From Magnetofaba australis IT-1 (GTDB taxonomy: Bacteria > Pseudomonadota > Magnetococcia > Magnetococcales > Magnetococcaceae), in contig NZ_LVJN01000018.1 of the NCBI RefSeq assembly GCF_002109495.1, positions 596,958 through 660,957 of the forward strand: 64,000 nt of DNA, in the 5' to 3' direction. Both the position numbers and the translations under genes were made by a program. The notes beneath the pieces were generated by a model. The model was not told the DNA's origin. It made no database searches and saw nothing but the letters and a program-made list of their open reading frames with translations. Shown here in pieces: positions 42,609-52,917 of this stretch. Numbering within the stretch: the stretch's first letter is position 1; the number at the start of each line of letters is the position of its first letter.

Positions 42609-44174
42609 TTAACCGTTCATGCCATATTGACGCAGTTTGTTATGCAACGACTGCCGCGTCACGCCCAAATCCCGCGCCGCCTGCGCCTTGTTGCCGTCGG
42701 TGCGCTCCAATGCGCGCACAATCGCCTCCCGCTCAGCGCGCTCCCGCGCATCGGCCAGCGTCTCACCCTCAAGAGAAATCGCAGTGCCCGCATTGCTGGG
42801 CGCCGCGCCAAACTCCATCGGCAGATCCTGGCGCAGAGCCGGGGAAGCACTGCTGAGCTCAATGCGCGTTCCTTCGTCAGTCAGCGCCACCATGCGCTCC
42901 ACTTCGTGCATCAATTGGCGCACGTTGCCGGGCCAATCGTAGTTCTCCATGCGGTCGAGGGTGGGCGCAGAATAGCCGGGAATCGCTTTGCCAAAGCGAG
43001 CGCAGGTGCGCTCCAGGAACAGCTGCGCCAACGGTGCGATGTCGTCGCGACGTTGGCGCAACGGCGGAATCGCGATCTCCACCGAAAAGAGTCGATAGTA
43101 GAGATCTTCGCGAAACCGCCCCTCGCCCACCGCCTCGGTCAACGACCGGCACGAAGCGCTGATGAGGCGAAAATCATAGGCAAAGGTGCGATTACCGCCC
43201 ACCCGCCGTCCTTCGCTCTCCTGTAGCGCGCGCAAGAACTTGGGCTGAATCAACAGCGGCATGTCCGCCACTTCATCCAGAAACAGCGTGCCCCCCTCGG
43301 CCTCCTCAAACCGACCCATCCGGCTGGAGATGGCGCCGGTAAAGGCGCCGCGCTCATGGCCGAAGAACTCGCTCTCCATCAAATTTTCCGGGATCGCCGA
43401 GCAGTTCACCGGCACAAACGGTCCGCTGCGTTGAACGCTGTTGCGATGGATCAACTGTGCGATCACCTCCTTGCCGGTGCCGGACTCGCCGCTCAACGTC
43501 ACATTCACCGGCGTTGCGCTCACCTTATGCGCCAGATTGATCACATCCCGCATCGCCTGACTCTGGCTCACCAACTGCGAGCCCTCAAAGCGGGTCATGC
43601 GGAACAGCTCCATGTCATCGCTCACCTGACTGGAGAGCGCCAACATCTCATCACCCAACTGCGACGACTCCACCGCAAACGCCAGGTAGCGCGCCGTCTC
43701 CTGAAGAAACGCCACATCCTCTTGCGAAAAACCGCCGTCCGTGGTGCTGTTAAGCATCTGCACCGCGCCGATGACGCCGCGTCCCAATAGACTGACAATG
43801 GGCGCGCACAGCGTGTCGCGGGTGGTAAACTGCGTTTGCTGGTCGGCAACCTGATGGTAACCGGCCTGTGTCTCCATGCCTGTGCGTATTAATATATTGC
43901 CCGTTGCAATGCATTCGCCGACAACACTGCCTTCAAGCGGCGGCTCTATGCGTTTGTCTTTGACGCCAGTACCGTACTTGAGCCAAATGCGGTCAGGCTC
44001 TTGCGCGGCGAAAAAGATACTGCAGCGCTCTGCGCGCAATAATATAGGGAGTATGCGCACATAGTATCGCATCAAGGATTCATGGTCGCGCTCCGTCCAC
44101 GCTTTCTGCACCGCGCCCAACTGGGTGCGCAATGATTCCAAACGCCCTTTCACGCCACCGGTTTCACTCATCAT
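42609..44174 (-). CDS. Sigma-54-dependent transcriptional activator with GAF domain
   Basis: The product is about 521 residues. It has an N-terminal GAF sensor domain (about 25-175), then an AAA+ domain with Walker A GESGTGKE, the sigma-54 contact loop GAFTGA, Walker B GGTLFLDEVAD and an arginine-finger region. A Fis-type helix-turn-helix (GNKAQAARDLGVTRQSLHNK) lies at the C-terminus. It has no receiver domain, so it responds to a ligand or redox signal. It is divergent from the uxs gene, and a sigma-54 promoter with an upstream palindrome lies between them, so uxs is the likely target. The start is placed at the ATG at 44174. Confidence 0.93.
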   Translation of the reverse strand: MMSETGGVKGRLESLRTQLGAVQKAWTERDHESLMRYYVRILPILLRAERCSIFFAAQEPDRIWLKYGTGVKDKRIEPPLEGSVVGECIATGNILIRTGMETQAGYHQVADQQTQFTTRDTLCAPIVSLLGRGVIGAVQMLNSTTDGGFSQEDVAFLQETARYLAFAVESSQLGDEMLALSSQVSDDMELFRMTRFEGSQLVSQSQAMRDVINLAHKVSATPVNVTLSGESGTGKEVIAQLIHRNSVQRSGPFVPVNCSAIPENLMESEFFGHERGAFTGAISSRMGRFEEAEGGTLFLDEVADMPLLIQPKFLRALQESEGRRVGGNRTFAYDFRLISASCRSLTEAVGEGRFREDLYYRLFSVEIAIPPLRQRRDDIAPLAQLFLERTCARFGKAIPGYSAPTLDRMENYDWPGNVRQLMHEVERMVALTDEGTRIELSSASPALRQDLPMEFGAAPSNAGTAISLEGETLADARERAEREAIVRALERTDGNKAQAARDLGVTRQSLHNKLRQYGMNG

Positions 44175-44244
44175 GAAGACCCCCACCTTATTGATTTCAT
44201 GATAATTTGCGCCATAATTCAGAAATCATCAAGCGTCACTCATG

Positions 44245-44272
44245 CTTATTTGACGCGTAACCGACAAATAAG
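44245..44272 (+). promoter_or_regulatory. Palindromic upstream activating sequence
   Basis: CTTATTTG (44245-44252) and CAAATAAG (44265-44272) form a perfect 8+8 bp inverted repeat with a 12 bp spacer. It is centred about 145 bp before the expected start of the sigma-54 promoter. This is a typical enhancer position for an AAA+ activator with a Fis-type DNA-binding domain. Confidence 0.55.
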
Positions 44273-44376
44273 GTTTCCGCCTGTCATGGAATTTCGACAC
44301 CCCCTTTGCGCCCCGGCCCCTTGACCCACCTCACCTCGAAACCGGATACTGTGGGCGCATGAATTCGCATAATTTC

Positions 44377-44392
44377 TGGTCCATAGCTTGCT
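44377..44392 (+). promoter_or_regulatory. Sigma-54 promoter of uxs
   Basis: TGGTCC-N5-TTGCT, with GG and GC exactly 10 bases apart, matches the -24/-12 consensus TGGCAC-N5-TTGCW. It faces uxs, whose GTG is 74 bp downstream, and lies next to the gene of a sigma-54 activator. Confidence 0.65.
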
Positions 44393-44465
44393 CAATTTCG
44401 GACTTCACCCACACGATGCGTCAGGGGCCCCCTGACTCTCCCCGCACAGACTCGACGAGGCTACT

Positions 44466-45431
<966 letters not shown>

Positions 45432-45463
45432 ACCAAAGCGCCCACACAGTCCTAGCCACAAGC

Positions 45464-45499
45464 AAAAAAGGGCGGGATCATCTGATCCCGCCCTTTTTC
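45464..45499. terminator. Bidirectional Rho-independent terminator after uxs
   Basis: AAAAAGGGCGGGATCA and its complement form a stem of about 15 bp with a four-base loop, followed by TTTTT. It is 33 bp past the uxs stop. Confidence 0.9.
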
Positions 45500-45562
45500 T
45501 ATTCTATACTCAGTCAAATTCAGAATTGAACATGAACGATCTTGGCGATGAAAGATATAGTC

Positions 45563-45763
45563 GTTAGCATTCAAAAGTGCACATATGGGTGCTGAAAGAT
45601 ATCGAGGGCTGCGCCCTCGAGCTCCCAAGATCAAAATCCAAACCGTGGGCGCTGCCCACACCCGCTTAAGGGTCACAGACCCTTAAGAATCCCGACAAAT
45701 TTCCGTTGGAAATTTGGCCCTAGTCAGCACAGGCTGAATCAACGTCACGCAAACATTGAGCGC
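45563..45763 (+). repeat. Interspersed GC-palindrome repeat, copy 3 (variant)
   Basis: It has the same left half as copy 1 (CGAGGGCTGCGCCCTCG, CTCCCAAGATCAAAATCC, GTGGGCGCTGCCCAC). The middle differs: CTTAAGGGTCACAGACCCTTAAG and CAAATTTCCGTTGGAAATTTG replace the usual palindromes. It ends in the common CGTCACGCAAACATTG. Confidence 0.75.
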
Positions 45764-45794
45764 TTTGGATTTGTGTCATTCTGGATTCAAGCGG

Positions 45795-45990
45795 CTATAT
45801 CGAGGGCTACGCCCTCGAGCTCCCAACTTCCACACCGTGGGGCTCCGCCCATTTTGTGAGATACGGCTTCGCCTGTGGCCGCTGGGGGCGCGGCCCCCAG
45901 ACCCCGCCGCCGACCAGTCGGCGGCCAATAGTCAGCGCGAATTTTACCTGCGTCACGCAAACATTGGACGTTCTGTGCAGTTTTGGTTTT
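45795..45990 (+). repeat. Interspersed GC-palindrome repeat, copy 4
   Basis: CGAGGGCTACGCCCTCG, CTGGGGGCGCGGCCCCCAG and GCCGCCGACCAGTCGGCGGC recur in the same order, followed by CGTCACGCAAACATTGG and TTCTGTGCAGTT as in copy 1. A 35 bp insertion (GAGATACGGCTTCGCC...) breaks the second palindrome. Copies 3 and 4 are in tandem. Confidence 0.75.
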
Positions 45991-46025
45991 GACTCACAAT
46001 AGGCGGATCAATCATCAGTTCCCGG

Positions 46026-46455
46026 ATGAGCTAACGTCGCAGACGCCAATTGAAATTGTCTGGGCAGGTCAAGAGGGCGCCGATGAAATGTGGTCGTGTT
46101 GGCGGCAAAGCCAATCCTCGGTGGACCTGGCATGCCATCGAACGCGAATCCGGCCGGGTGTTGACCTATGCTTTCGGCTCTCGCAAAGAGTGGGGGCTCA
46201 AGGAGTTCCGTGAATTGCTGGCTCCTTTTGGCATCGTCAACCTGTCTACAGATGACTGGGACGCTTATTGCCGTCCGCCACTGAGCCAAAACCATTACGT
46301 CGGCAAGCGAAACACGCAACGCATTAAGCGTAAACATCTTCCCTGGCGCACCGCATCAACGACTGGCCAGAAAAACCATCTGCGTCTCCAAGTCTGCGGA
46401 GATGTATGACACGGTCCTAGGCTCGTTCATCAATCGCTACGAGTTCGGTTTGGAA
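46026..46455 (+). pseudogene. IS1-family transposase remnant
   Basis: Translated in three frames, the stretch reads as the C-terminal InsB part of an IS1 transposase: ADEMWS, then GGKANPRWTWHAIERESG, FGSRKE, TDDWDAY, VGKRNTQRIKRKHL, and finally MYDTVLGSFINRYEFG. Small deletions shift the frame near 46098 and twice near 46350-46365. The N-terminal InsA part is missing. The remnant lies between the repeats and the end of the polysaccharide operon. Confidence 0.75.
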
Positions 46456-46516
46456 ATATGGGAATCGTCTAAACTGAGCCACTCCCCACTTTTGAATGCT
46501 CGCGACGATACTCGCT

Positions 46517-47710
46517 TCAATCTTTGGTCGGAGCCCCAGTTGAATGATCGCCTCCACTGGTTTGTCCTTGGGCGCTTGCAGGCGTCTCTGATCCAGTTTC
46601 CCCCTCTGCTTGCTTGCCAGACTTTGTTGCATCTGCGCCGCCTTTGGCCGCCGCTTGCAGCTCCTTGCGACGACGCCACCAACCAGAGACCCCAACCAGC
46701 AAAAAGTGACTCGCCACTGCAAGTATCACACCCACAGACAAGCCGCCCACAGCGCCGGTTTTCATCTTGGCGTCGGGGCGCGGACTGATATGTGACCCTT
46801 CCGGCGGCACCAAGGCGGGGTCAATCACTTCAAAGGCGAAATCCGGCTTGGTGCGCAGCATGATCGTATCTTTGATCTCTGTCTCGTACATCTTCATCAT
46901 CGACTGCTGCAGTTCGACGTACGGAATGGTCTCAATCAGTTTCAGCAGGTACTTGACGCGCCGCTCACTATCATTGATTTTCTTTGTGCGCAAAGAGTAG
47001 TTGAGCTCTTCCACCATCATGTTGGCCCAGCGAGCGGCCACTTCCCGGTCATACCATGTCACCGACAGCAACCCCACCCCCGGCAACCCGGCGCTCAACC
47101 GCACGCGACCGCGGAACTTGGCTGCGCCCTCCTCCACTGTCGGCGCATTCTCAGGACCGCCTTTCCAGGTTTCATTCACAGGGTCCCAGCGCTCAGGAAA
47201 AAGGTCCGGCAGCAAATTGCGCCGTTTGACCAAATCCTGCAGATAGGTGCGCGAATTCAGCAGGACCTGCGCTTTACCGGCCGAGCCGGACATCATGGGA
47301 TCATCCCCGCCGCCGCCGCCGCCCAACACGGCGCCGAGCAAACCGCCGCCAGTATTGCCTGTGGCCCCGCCCGCTTGCAGGTAATAACTCACCTGGGCTT
47401 GGTATACCCGCGGCAGTTTATTCTCTTTCTGGTAGGCGTTGTAGCCGCCAACCACCGCACAAATCACCATAAACGGCCAGAATCTGAGAATGCCAAAAAC
47501 AATGCCCAGGACATCGACATCCTCTTCCGGCGGGAGATTGACCACCAAGGGCAACATCGGCCCCTGTTGAGCCGACGGCATGGCTGACATCGGCGCGTTC
47601 GCTTGTTGGGGCGGCGGCGGAGTTTGCGGGGCGAGCGTATTCATCCGGTCACTCATGGCCTGCTGATGCAATGGTTTGGGGGGGGTGATCATCTTCTTCA
47701 GGAAACTCAT
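46517..47710 (-). CDS. Wzz-like polysaccharide chain-length/co-polymerase protein
   Basis: A 397-residue inner-membrane protein. It has a Pro/Gln-rich cytosolic N-terminus of about 60 residues, membrane span 1 near 75-95 (ILRFWPFMVICAVVGGY), and a large periplasmic part that includes a Gly-rich loop and helices. The PxxP-type segment VIDPALVPPEGSHISPRP precedes span 2 (VGGLSVGVILAVASHFLL), and a charged tail follows. This is the Wzz/PCP layout; no autokinase domain follows. It is the last gene of the minus-strand operon, 15 bp after the CapD-like gene. Confidence 0.85.
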   Translation of the reverse strand: MSFLKKMITPPKPLHQQAMSDRMNTLAPQTPPPPQQANAPMSAMPSAQQGPMLPLVVNLPPEEDVDVLGIVFGILRFWPFMVICAVVGGYNAYQKENKLPRVYQAQVSYYLQAGGATGNTGGGLLGAVLGGGGGGDDPMMSGSAGKAQVLLNSRTYLQDLVKRRNLLPDLFPERWDPVNETWKGGPENAPTVEEGAAKFRGRVRLSAGLPGVGLLSVTWYDREVAARWANMMVEELNYSLRTKKINDSERRVKYLLKLIETIPYVELQQSMMKMYETEIKDTIMLRTKPDFAFEVIDPALVPPEGSHISPRPDAKMKTGAVGGLSVGVILAVASHFLLVGVSGWWRRRKELQAAAKGGADATKSGKQAEGETGSETPASAQGQTSGGDHSTGAPTKD

Positions 47711-47725
47711 CGCGGACCGATCCCA

Positions 47726-49711
47726 TTACGTAGCGGACGTTGTCGTTGGCGTGGCGGCGCTCTGTTCACGCTGATCCAGTTCGGTTTGACTCAAATCCGC
47801 ATGTTTATCCGAGCGGCGAATCCAAACCCAATCCCGAATCCCGCCAGTGGGTTGGTATCCTTCTACGGATTCGAGAAGAATCTGTCTGATTTCCATATAG
47901 TTGAATTCGTGCGACGCCTCTCCAAAACGGTGAATCAATTCGCGCATGCGCGGCCACTCCAAGGCCTGTTCCTGAGCGCGAAAAATGCGCTTGTGCTCCG
48001 TCCGCTGGATGTTATCGCCAATGAGCAGCTCTTCATAAAGCTTTTCGCCATCGCGCAAACCGGTAATGGCGATTTCGATATCCCCCATGGGGTGCGCGTC
48101 ATCGCGCACAGTCAAACCGGAGAAGTGGATCATGCGCCGCGCCAGGTCGAGAATCTTCACCGGCTTACCCATATCCAACACAAACACATCGCCGCCGTTG
48201 CCCAGCGAGCCCGCCTGAATCACCAACTGCGCGGCCTCGGGGATGGTCATGAAGTAGCGCACCACGTCGGGATCGGTCACCGTCACCGGCCCGCCGCGGC
48301 GAATCTGTTCCTGGAATACCGGCACCACCGAACCGCTGGATGCCAGCACATTGCCAAAGCGCACCATGGTAAAACGCGTGGGCGGATTGGAGAGCGCCAG
48401 CGCCTGCAGAATCAACTCGGCAAAACGCTTGGTGGCGCCCATCACATTGGTGGGGCGCACCGCTTTGTCGGTGGAGACCAGCACAAAGGTCTCCACCCCT
48501 TCGGCCAGAGCGGCTTCGGCGGCGTAGAGGGTGCCGAAAATATTGTTCATCACCCCTTCGATGGGGTTGGCTTCCACAATGGGCACATGCTTGTAGGCGG
48601 CGGCGTGGTAGATGGTCTGCACGCCGAAGGTGCTGATCACCGACTGCATACGGGTACGGTGATCCACCGAGCCCAGAATCGGCATCAATTCAGGCTTTTC
48701 GCCCTCCAGTTTTTCCAGCTGCGCGCGCAGCTCGCGCTCAATGGCGTAGAGGGCGTATTCGGAGCGTTCAAACAGCACCAACCGGGTGGGGCCCAGGGTG
48801 AGAATCTGACGACACAGCTCCGAACCGATGGAGCCCCCGGCGCCGGTCACCAGTACCGATTTGCCTTTGATGCAGCGATCCAGCAGCGCCTGTTTGGGCG
48901 GCACCGGGTCGCGCCCAAGCAGATCCTCAATGGGCACGTGGGTGAGTTCGTCCACCCGTTTGCGTCCGCTGGCCAGCGCCATCAGGTCCGGCATCACCTG
49001 CACTTCCACGTGCTTGTGTTCCAGACGCGAGAGAATCTCCTGGCGCTGCGCGCGGCTGGCCGAGGGGGTGGCCAGGAAGATGCGCTGAATGCCGAGCCGC
49101 TCGATCAGATCATCCAGATCGCGGAACGGATGGATGCGCACGCCGAGCATCTCGTGATCTTGCAGCTCGGGTTTGTCATCGATGAAGACAAGGGGAATGT
49201 ATTGGGTGGAGTGCTGCAGCGCGGTGGCCAGCTGCGCGCCAGCTGTGCCTGCCCCATAGATGGCCACGGGAATACGCTTGCCGCTGCCTTCGCTGGCGCG
49301 CAGCAGATAGCGCGCGCCCATGCGGCTGCCGCCGATGAGCACCAGCAGCATCAACCAATAGACGATCCACACCCGCGGCTGAATCAGTTCGTTGACGCTC
49401 CAGGAGACGCAGATGGTCACCAGGGAGGCGGCGGAGACCGACTTGAGCACCGCATAGACCGCCTGATAGCCCAGATAGCGCGTCACTGAGCGGTAGAGGC
49501 CGAAGTGCACGAAGATGGGCACCGAGAACAGCAGGCTGATGACGATAATCCAGCGCGCCTCCCACAGCATCCCCGGTCCCCAACCGGCAAACGCCAGGGA
49601 GAAGCTGAACCACAGCGACAGCGGAATGAACAACAGGTCCATGAGGAACAGCATGACCTGTTTGGTGCGACGCGACAGTCGCTGGGATGTCAGATAGAAC
49701 TTTCTGGACAT
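47726..49711 (-). CDS. CapD/FlaA1-family nucleotide-sugar 4,6-dehydratase
   Basis: A 661-residue membrane-bound enzyme of the WbpM/CapD/PglF type that makes UDP-4-keto-6-deoxy-sugars, first step to bacillosamine or QuiNAc-like residues. Four N-terminal spans (to about residue 125) are followed by a CoA-binding-like domain (AIYGAGTAGAQLATAL). The SDR domain comes next, with VTGAGGSIGSELCRQIL and the catalytic STDKAVRPTNVMGATKR stretch. The ATG at 49711 is chosen because the extension upstream lies inside the previous gene. The adjacent WecA-like transferase probably uses its product. Confidence 0.9.
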   Translation of the reverse strand: MSRKFYLTSQRLSRRTKQVMLFLMDLLFIPLSLWFSFSLAFAGWGPGMLWEARWIIVISLLFSVPIFVHFGLYRSVTRYLGYQAVYAVLKSVSAASLVTICVSWSVNELIQPRVWIVYWLMLLVLIGGSRMGARYLLRASEGSGKRIPVAIYGAGTAGAQLATALQHSTQYIPLVFIDDKPELQDHEMLGVRIHPFRDLDDLIERLGIQRIFLATPSASRAQRQEILSRLEHKHVEVQVMPDLMALASGRKRVDELTHVPIEDLLGRDPVPPKQALLDRCIKGKSVLVTGAGGSIGSELCRQILTLGPTRLVLFERSEYALYAIERELRAQLEKLEGEKPELMPILGSVDHRTRMQSVISTFGVQTIYHAAAYKHVPIVEANPIEGVMNNIFGTLYAAEAALAEGVETFVLVSTDKAVRPTNVMGATKRFAELILQALALSNPPTRFTMVRFGNVLASSGSVVPVFQEQIRRGGPVTVTDPDVVRYFMTIPEAAQLVIQAGSLGNGGDVFVLDMGKPVKILDLARRMIHFSGLTVRDDAHPMGDIEIAITGLRDGEKLYEELLIGDNIQRTEHKRIFRAQEQALEWPRMRELIHRFGEASHEFNYMEIRQILLESVEGYQPTGGIRDWVWIRRSDKHADLSQTELDQREQSAATPTTTSAT

Positions 49712-49722
49712 GAGCGGAACGA

Positions 49723-50763
49723 TTACCCCCGCCAACTGACGCCGCGACGACGGCCGGCGACATGTATAGCGATCATCAGGACGATATAGAGCCCACACAG
49801 CGCCATCCAACCGGCGGCGCGTAGCCCTTCATTGTCCGACAAATGCAATAAAAACGCCACCCCTCCCACACCGGCCATGAGCAGATACTCCGCCAACACC
49901 GTGCGTTTGTGGCTCCAGCCCATGCGCACCAACTGTTGATAGAAGTGCGCGCGGTGCGCTTGCCACACCTTCTGCCCATCCAACAAGCGACGCGCCAGGG
50001 TAATGGTGGCGTCGAGGATGAACGGCGAGAAGATCACAATACCAATCCAGAATGGGAATACGCCGTCACGGGCGCCCCACAGCATGAAGCATCCGGCTAG
50101 AAAGCCCATGGGCACGGAGCCCACATCGCCCATAAAGATCTTGGCTGGGGGAAAGTTCACCCGCAGAAACCCGAGATTGGCGGCAGCGATAATCAACGCG
50201 CTACCGGCAAAAAACAGGTGTCCCTGATGCCAGCCAAACAGCGCCAGAAAGCCAAAGCCCCACGCCCCCATGCCGCCGGCAAAGCCATCCATGCCATCCA
50301 TGAAATTATACAGATTGAGCATCCAACCAATGGTGAGCAGAGCGAAGATCGGCGCAAACGCGCCCAACGCCACATCACCCACGCCGGGGATCTGCAGCAC
50401 CGGAAAGTAAAACCCGCCCGCGAACACCACCAGCCCGGAAGCCGCCAGATGCACCGGAAAGCGCACCGCCGAACTCAAGGTATGCAGATCATCCAACCAG
50501 GAGATGCCCGCCGCCAGCGCCAACCCGATGGCCACAGCCCAGGCCCCCTCGGGGGGCGTCTGCAGCCAGAACCACAACGGCCAGGCGATGAGCAGCGCCG
50601 CCAGAATCCCCAACCCGCCGCTGCGCGGAGTGGGATTTTGATGCAGGGAGCGATCGTTGGGGTGATCCAGCACATGCCATTTGGAGTTGGGATCGGTCAG
50701 CCGGTCAGCCAATGAGTAGGCGGCATACAGCGACAGCAGCGCCAATATCACAGCGAGGATCAT
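49723..50763 (-). CDS. WecA/MraY-type undecaprenyl-phosphate sugar-1-phosphate transferase
   Basis: A 346-residue polytopic enzyme (about 10-11 spans) that starts glycan assembly by moving a sugar-1-phosphate to undecaprenyl phosphate. Signature segments are HQNPTPRSGGLGI, GISWLDDLHTLSS, NLYNFMDGMDGFAGG and AKIFMGDVGSVPMGF, plus a late HRAHFYQQLVRMGW. It overlaps the epimerase gene upstream by 4 bp. It is the likely initiating transferase for this locus, similar to WbpL. Confidence 0.9.
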   Translation of the reverse strand: MILAVILALLSLYAAYSLADRLTDPNSKWHVLDHPNDRSLHQNPTPRSGGLGILAALLIAWPLWFWLQTPPEGAWAVAIGLALAAGISWLDDLHTLSSAVRFPVHLAASGLVVFAGGFYFPVLQIPGVGDVALGAFAPIFALLTIGWMLNLYNFMDGMDGFAGGMGAWGFGFLALFGWHQGHLFFAGSALIIAAANLGFLRVNFPPAKIFMGDVGSVPMGFLAGCFMLWGARDGVFPFWIGIVIFSPFILDATITLARRLLDGQKVWQAHRAHFYQQLVRMGWSHKRTVLAEYLLMAGVGGVAFLLHLSDNEGLRAAGWMALCGLYIVLMIAIHVAGRRRGVSWRG

Positions 50764-51752
50764 ACGCCCGCCTCCTCGCCAAACAGCTCCGGCAGCGCCG
50801 AATAGAGCGTGTGTTGCGGGACAAAGCCCAACTCCCGACGGATCTTGCCGCTATCGTAGTTGGCGGAGCCGAGCAGTTTATCCAGCGCATCGGAGTCCAA
50901 TGGCGCGCGGCGTCGCAACAGCGCGCCCAACAAGTCCCCCGCCAGCGCGATGGCGCGCAGCAATCCATAGGGGACACGCCAGCCAAGAGCGGGACGCCCC
51001 AGCGCCGCGACCATAGCGTCCTGAATGCGCCAGGTGGCGTACTGCTGACCATCGGTGAGGATGTAGAGGCTGCGCGGCGGGGCCTGCTCCACGGCCAGGA
51101 TGGCGGCGGCGCACACATCGGCGACGTGGATCATGGCGCGCGCATTGTCCACTTTGGGTAAGGGAGGAAAACGATTGCGCCGCACCGCATCGGCCATGCG
51201 CGCCATATTGCCTTTGGACTCCCCCCCATAGACCATGGACAGACGCAACGCGACCCCATCCACTTTCTCGGCAGGGTCCAGAGCAAACGATTCGGCCAGC
51301 AGTTTGGAGCGGCCATAGGCGGTTTGCGGATCGCACGGCGCGGACTCGTTCAGCGCCGCCGGGCCGCCCTCGCCCATGGCCTTGATGCTGGAGAAGAGCG
51401 CCAGTCGCTGCACCCCGCAGTCGGCCCCCGCCGCCATCAGCAAACGGGTGGAGTGGGCATTGAGACGGTCATAGATCTCGGGGTCCTGGCTGCGCTCATC
51501 CAACGCATGGGCCTTACCCGCCAGATGGAAGATCGCCGCCACATCGGCGCAGGCAATCTGTAATTGCGGGATTAATGTGGCTTCGGGCTGGTCAAAGTCC
51601 GCCAACGCGTCCTCATCCCACGGACCTTCGGCAGGTTGTCGCAACAGCGCGCGCACGGTGACGCCCCGCGCCTGCAGTTGCGCGCACAGCGTGCGGCCAA
51701 TAAAGCCATTGGCGCCGCTCACCAGCACCCGTTTGCCCGCCAGTTCAACCAT
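50760..51752 (-). CDS. NAD-dependent nucleotide-sugar epimerase/reductase
   Basis: An SDR of about 330 residues with NAD-binding VLVSGANGFIGRTL, catalytic YGRSK, ALRLSMVYGGESKGN, and a hydrophobic C-terminal region (YGLLRAIALAGDLLGALL). It is like the 4-ketoreductases (WbpV/WbpK type) that follow CapD/WbpM-family dehydratases. The ATG at 51752 has GGGGAG just upstream and overlaps the end of the glycosyltransferase gene by 8 bp, so they are coupled. It likely reduces the CapD-like product before transfer (inference). Confidence 0.82.
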   Translation of the reverse strand: MVELAGKRVLVSGANGFIGRTLCAQLQARGVTVRALLRQPAEGPWDEDALADFDQPEATLIPQLQIACADVAAIFHLAGKAHALDERSQDPEIYDRLNAHSTRLLMAAGADCGVQRLALFSSIKAMGEGGPAALNESAPCDPQTAYGRSKLLAESFALDPAEKVDGVALRLSMVYGGESKGNMARMADAVRRNRFPPLPKVDNARAMIHVADVCAAAILAVEQAPPRSLYILTDGQQYATWRIQDAMVAALGRPALGWRVPYGLLRAIALAGDLLGALLRRRAPLDSDALDKLLGSANYDSGKIRRELGFVPQHTLYSALPELFGEEAGV

Positions 51753-52899
51753 TGGACTCCCCTCCCTGGGGACGTCGCCCGCCCAGCATGTCCACATAGA
51801 GCGCCAACACCTGTTCGGTCACCACCGTCTCGGCGAATTGCGTTTCCGCCCGCGCCCGCGCCGCCGCCCCATACTGCGCCCGCAGTGAGGGATCGTGCGC
51901 CAAACGCGCAATGGCGTCGGCCAAGGCGCGCGCATCGCCTTTGGGGACCAGCAGACCGGTCTGCTCATGCACAGTGACTTCACGGCAACCGGGCACATCA
52001 TTGGCCACCATGGGCAACCCCGCCGCCGCCGCCTCCAGCAGCGCCTTGGGCAGTCCTTCGCGATGGGAGGGCAGAATCGCCATATGGCACTGCGCCAGCA
52101 GTTCGGCCACATCGCTGCGTGGACCCAACCAGTTGATCCAGCCCGCCTCATGCCACTGACGCACCTGCGCCTCATCGATGCAAGCGGGGTTGAGCGGATC
52201 GCGCCCCCCCGCCAGCATCAGCTCAATGGACTCTCCGCGCTCCTTGAGGATGCGTCCCGCCTCGGCCAACTCGCCGATGCCCTTATCCCATAACACCCGC
52301 GACAGTGTGAGCGCGCGAATCGGCGGACTGGGCGGCTCCGGCGTGGGATGCAACCGCGCGATATCCACCCCCGAACCGGCAATGATCACGGTCTGCGACT
52401 CATCCACCCCGGCGGCCTGGCACAGGGCGGCGCGGTCGTCGCGATTCTGCATGATGGTGCGCACCCGCTTGCGGTTGAGCAGCAGCTTGAACGCCAGCCG
52501 CACCACCTGCTTAAGCACGCGCGCTTTCAGATGCCGGGAGGTAAACAGATAGCCCAAGCCCGCCAGGGCGTTGACCACCGCGCCCACACCGGTGAGCAGC
52601 GCCGCCGTGGTCCCGTACGCCACCGGCTTCATGGCCACATGGTGCACGATATCGGGCCGTTCGCGCCGATAGACCGCCATCACCGCGCGCAGCAGACGCC
52701 ACTCCCCGGCCAGACTCACCTCGCCGCGCTCAATGGCGATGGGAATCAGGCGGAACCCTTCGGCCTCGATCTGCGCGGCGTGGTCCTTCACCCGGGTCAG
52801 CACCAGCACCTCAAACCCGGCATCGCGGGCGGCGCGGGCCATGGGCAGCCGGTGGGAGCAGAAGTACCAATCCTCGGTGACGAAGTAGAGGATCTTCAC
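51745..52899 (-). CDS. Glycosyltransferase family 4 (group 1)
   Basis: A 384-residue GT-B enzyme. The N-terminal half begins KILYFVTEDWYFCSHRLPMA; the C-terminal half has GSGVDIARLHP, SRVLWDKGIGELAEA, ILPSHREGLPKALLEAAAAG (the E-x7-E donor motif) and ETGLLVP-like EQTGLLVPKGD. It resembles the WbpT/WbnH-type transferases that add the second sugar. The start is a GTG (52899). The donor is unknown. Confidence 0.88.
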   Translation of the reverse strand: MKILYFVTEDWYFCSHRLPMARAARDAGFEVLVLTRVKDHAAQIEAEGFRLIPIAIERGEVSLAGEWRLLRAVMAVYRRERPDIVHHVAMKPVAYGTTAALLTGVGAVVNALAGLGYLFTSRHLKARVLKQVVRLAFKLLLNRKRVRTIMQNRDDRAALCQAAGVDESQTVIIAGSGVDIARLHPTPEPPSPPIRALTLSRVLWDKGIGELAEAGRILKERGESIELMLAGGRDPLNPACIDEAQVRQWHEAGWINWLGPRSDVAELLAQCHMAILPSHREGLPKALLEAAAAGLPMVANDVPGCREVTVHEQTGLLVPKGDARALADAIARLAHDPSLRAQYGAAARARAETQFAETVVTEQVLALYVDMLGGRRPQGGESNG

Positions 52900-52917
52900 G
52901 GGCGTCGCTCACCCGCC

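Noticed and set aside
47603-49489. Long plus-strand open frame opposite the CapD-like gene
   Set aside because: The minus-strand protein has intact SDR motifs; the opposite frame has no recognisable domain or ribosome-binding site.
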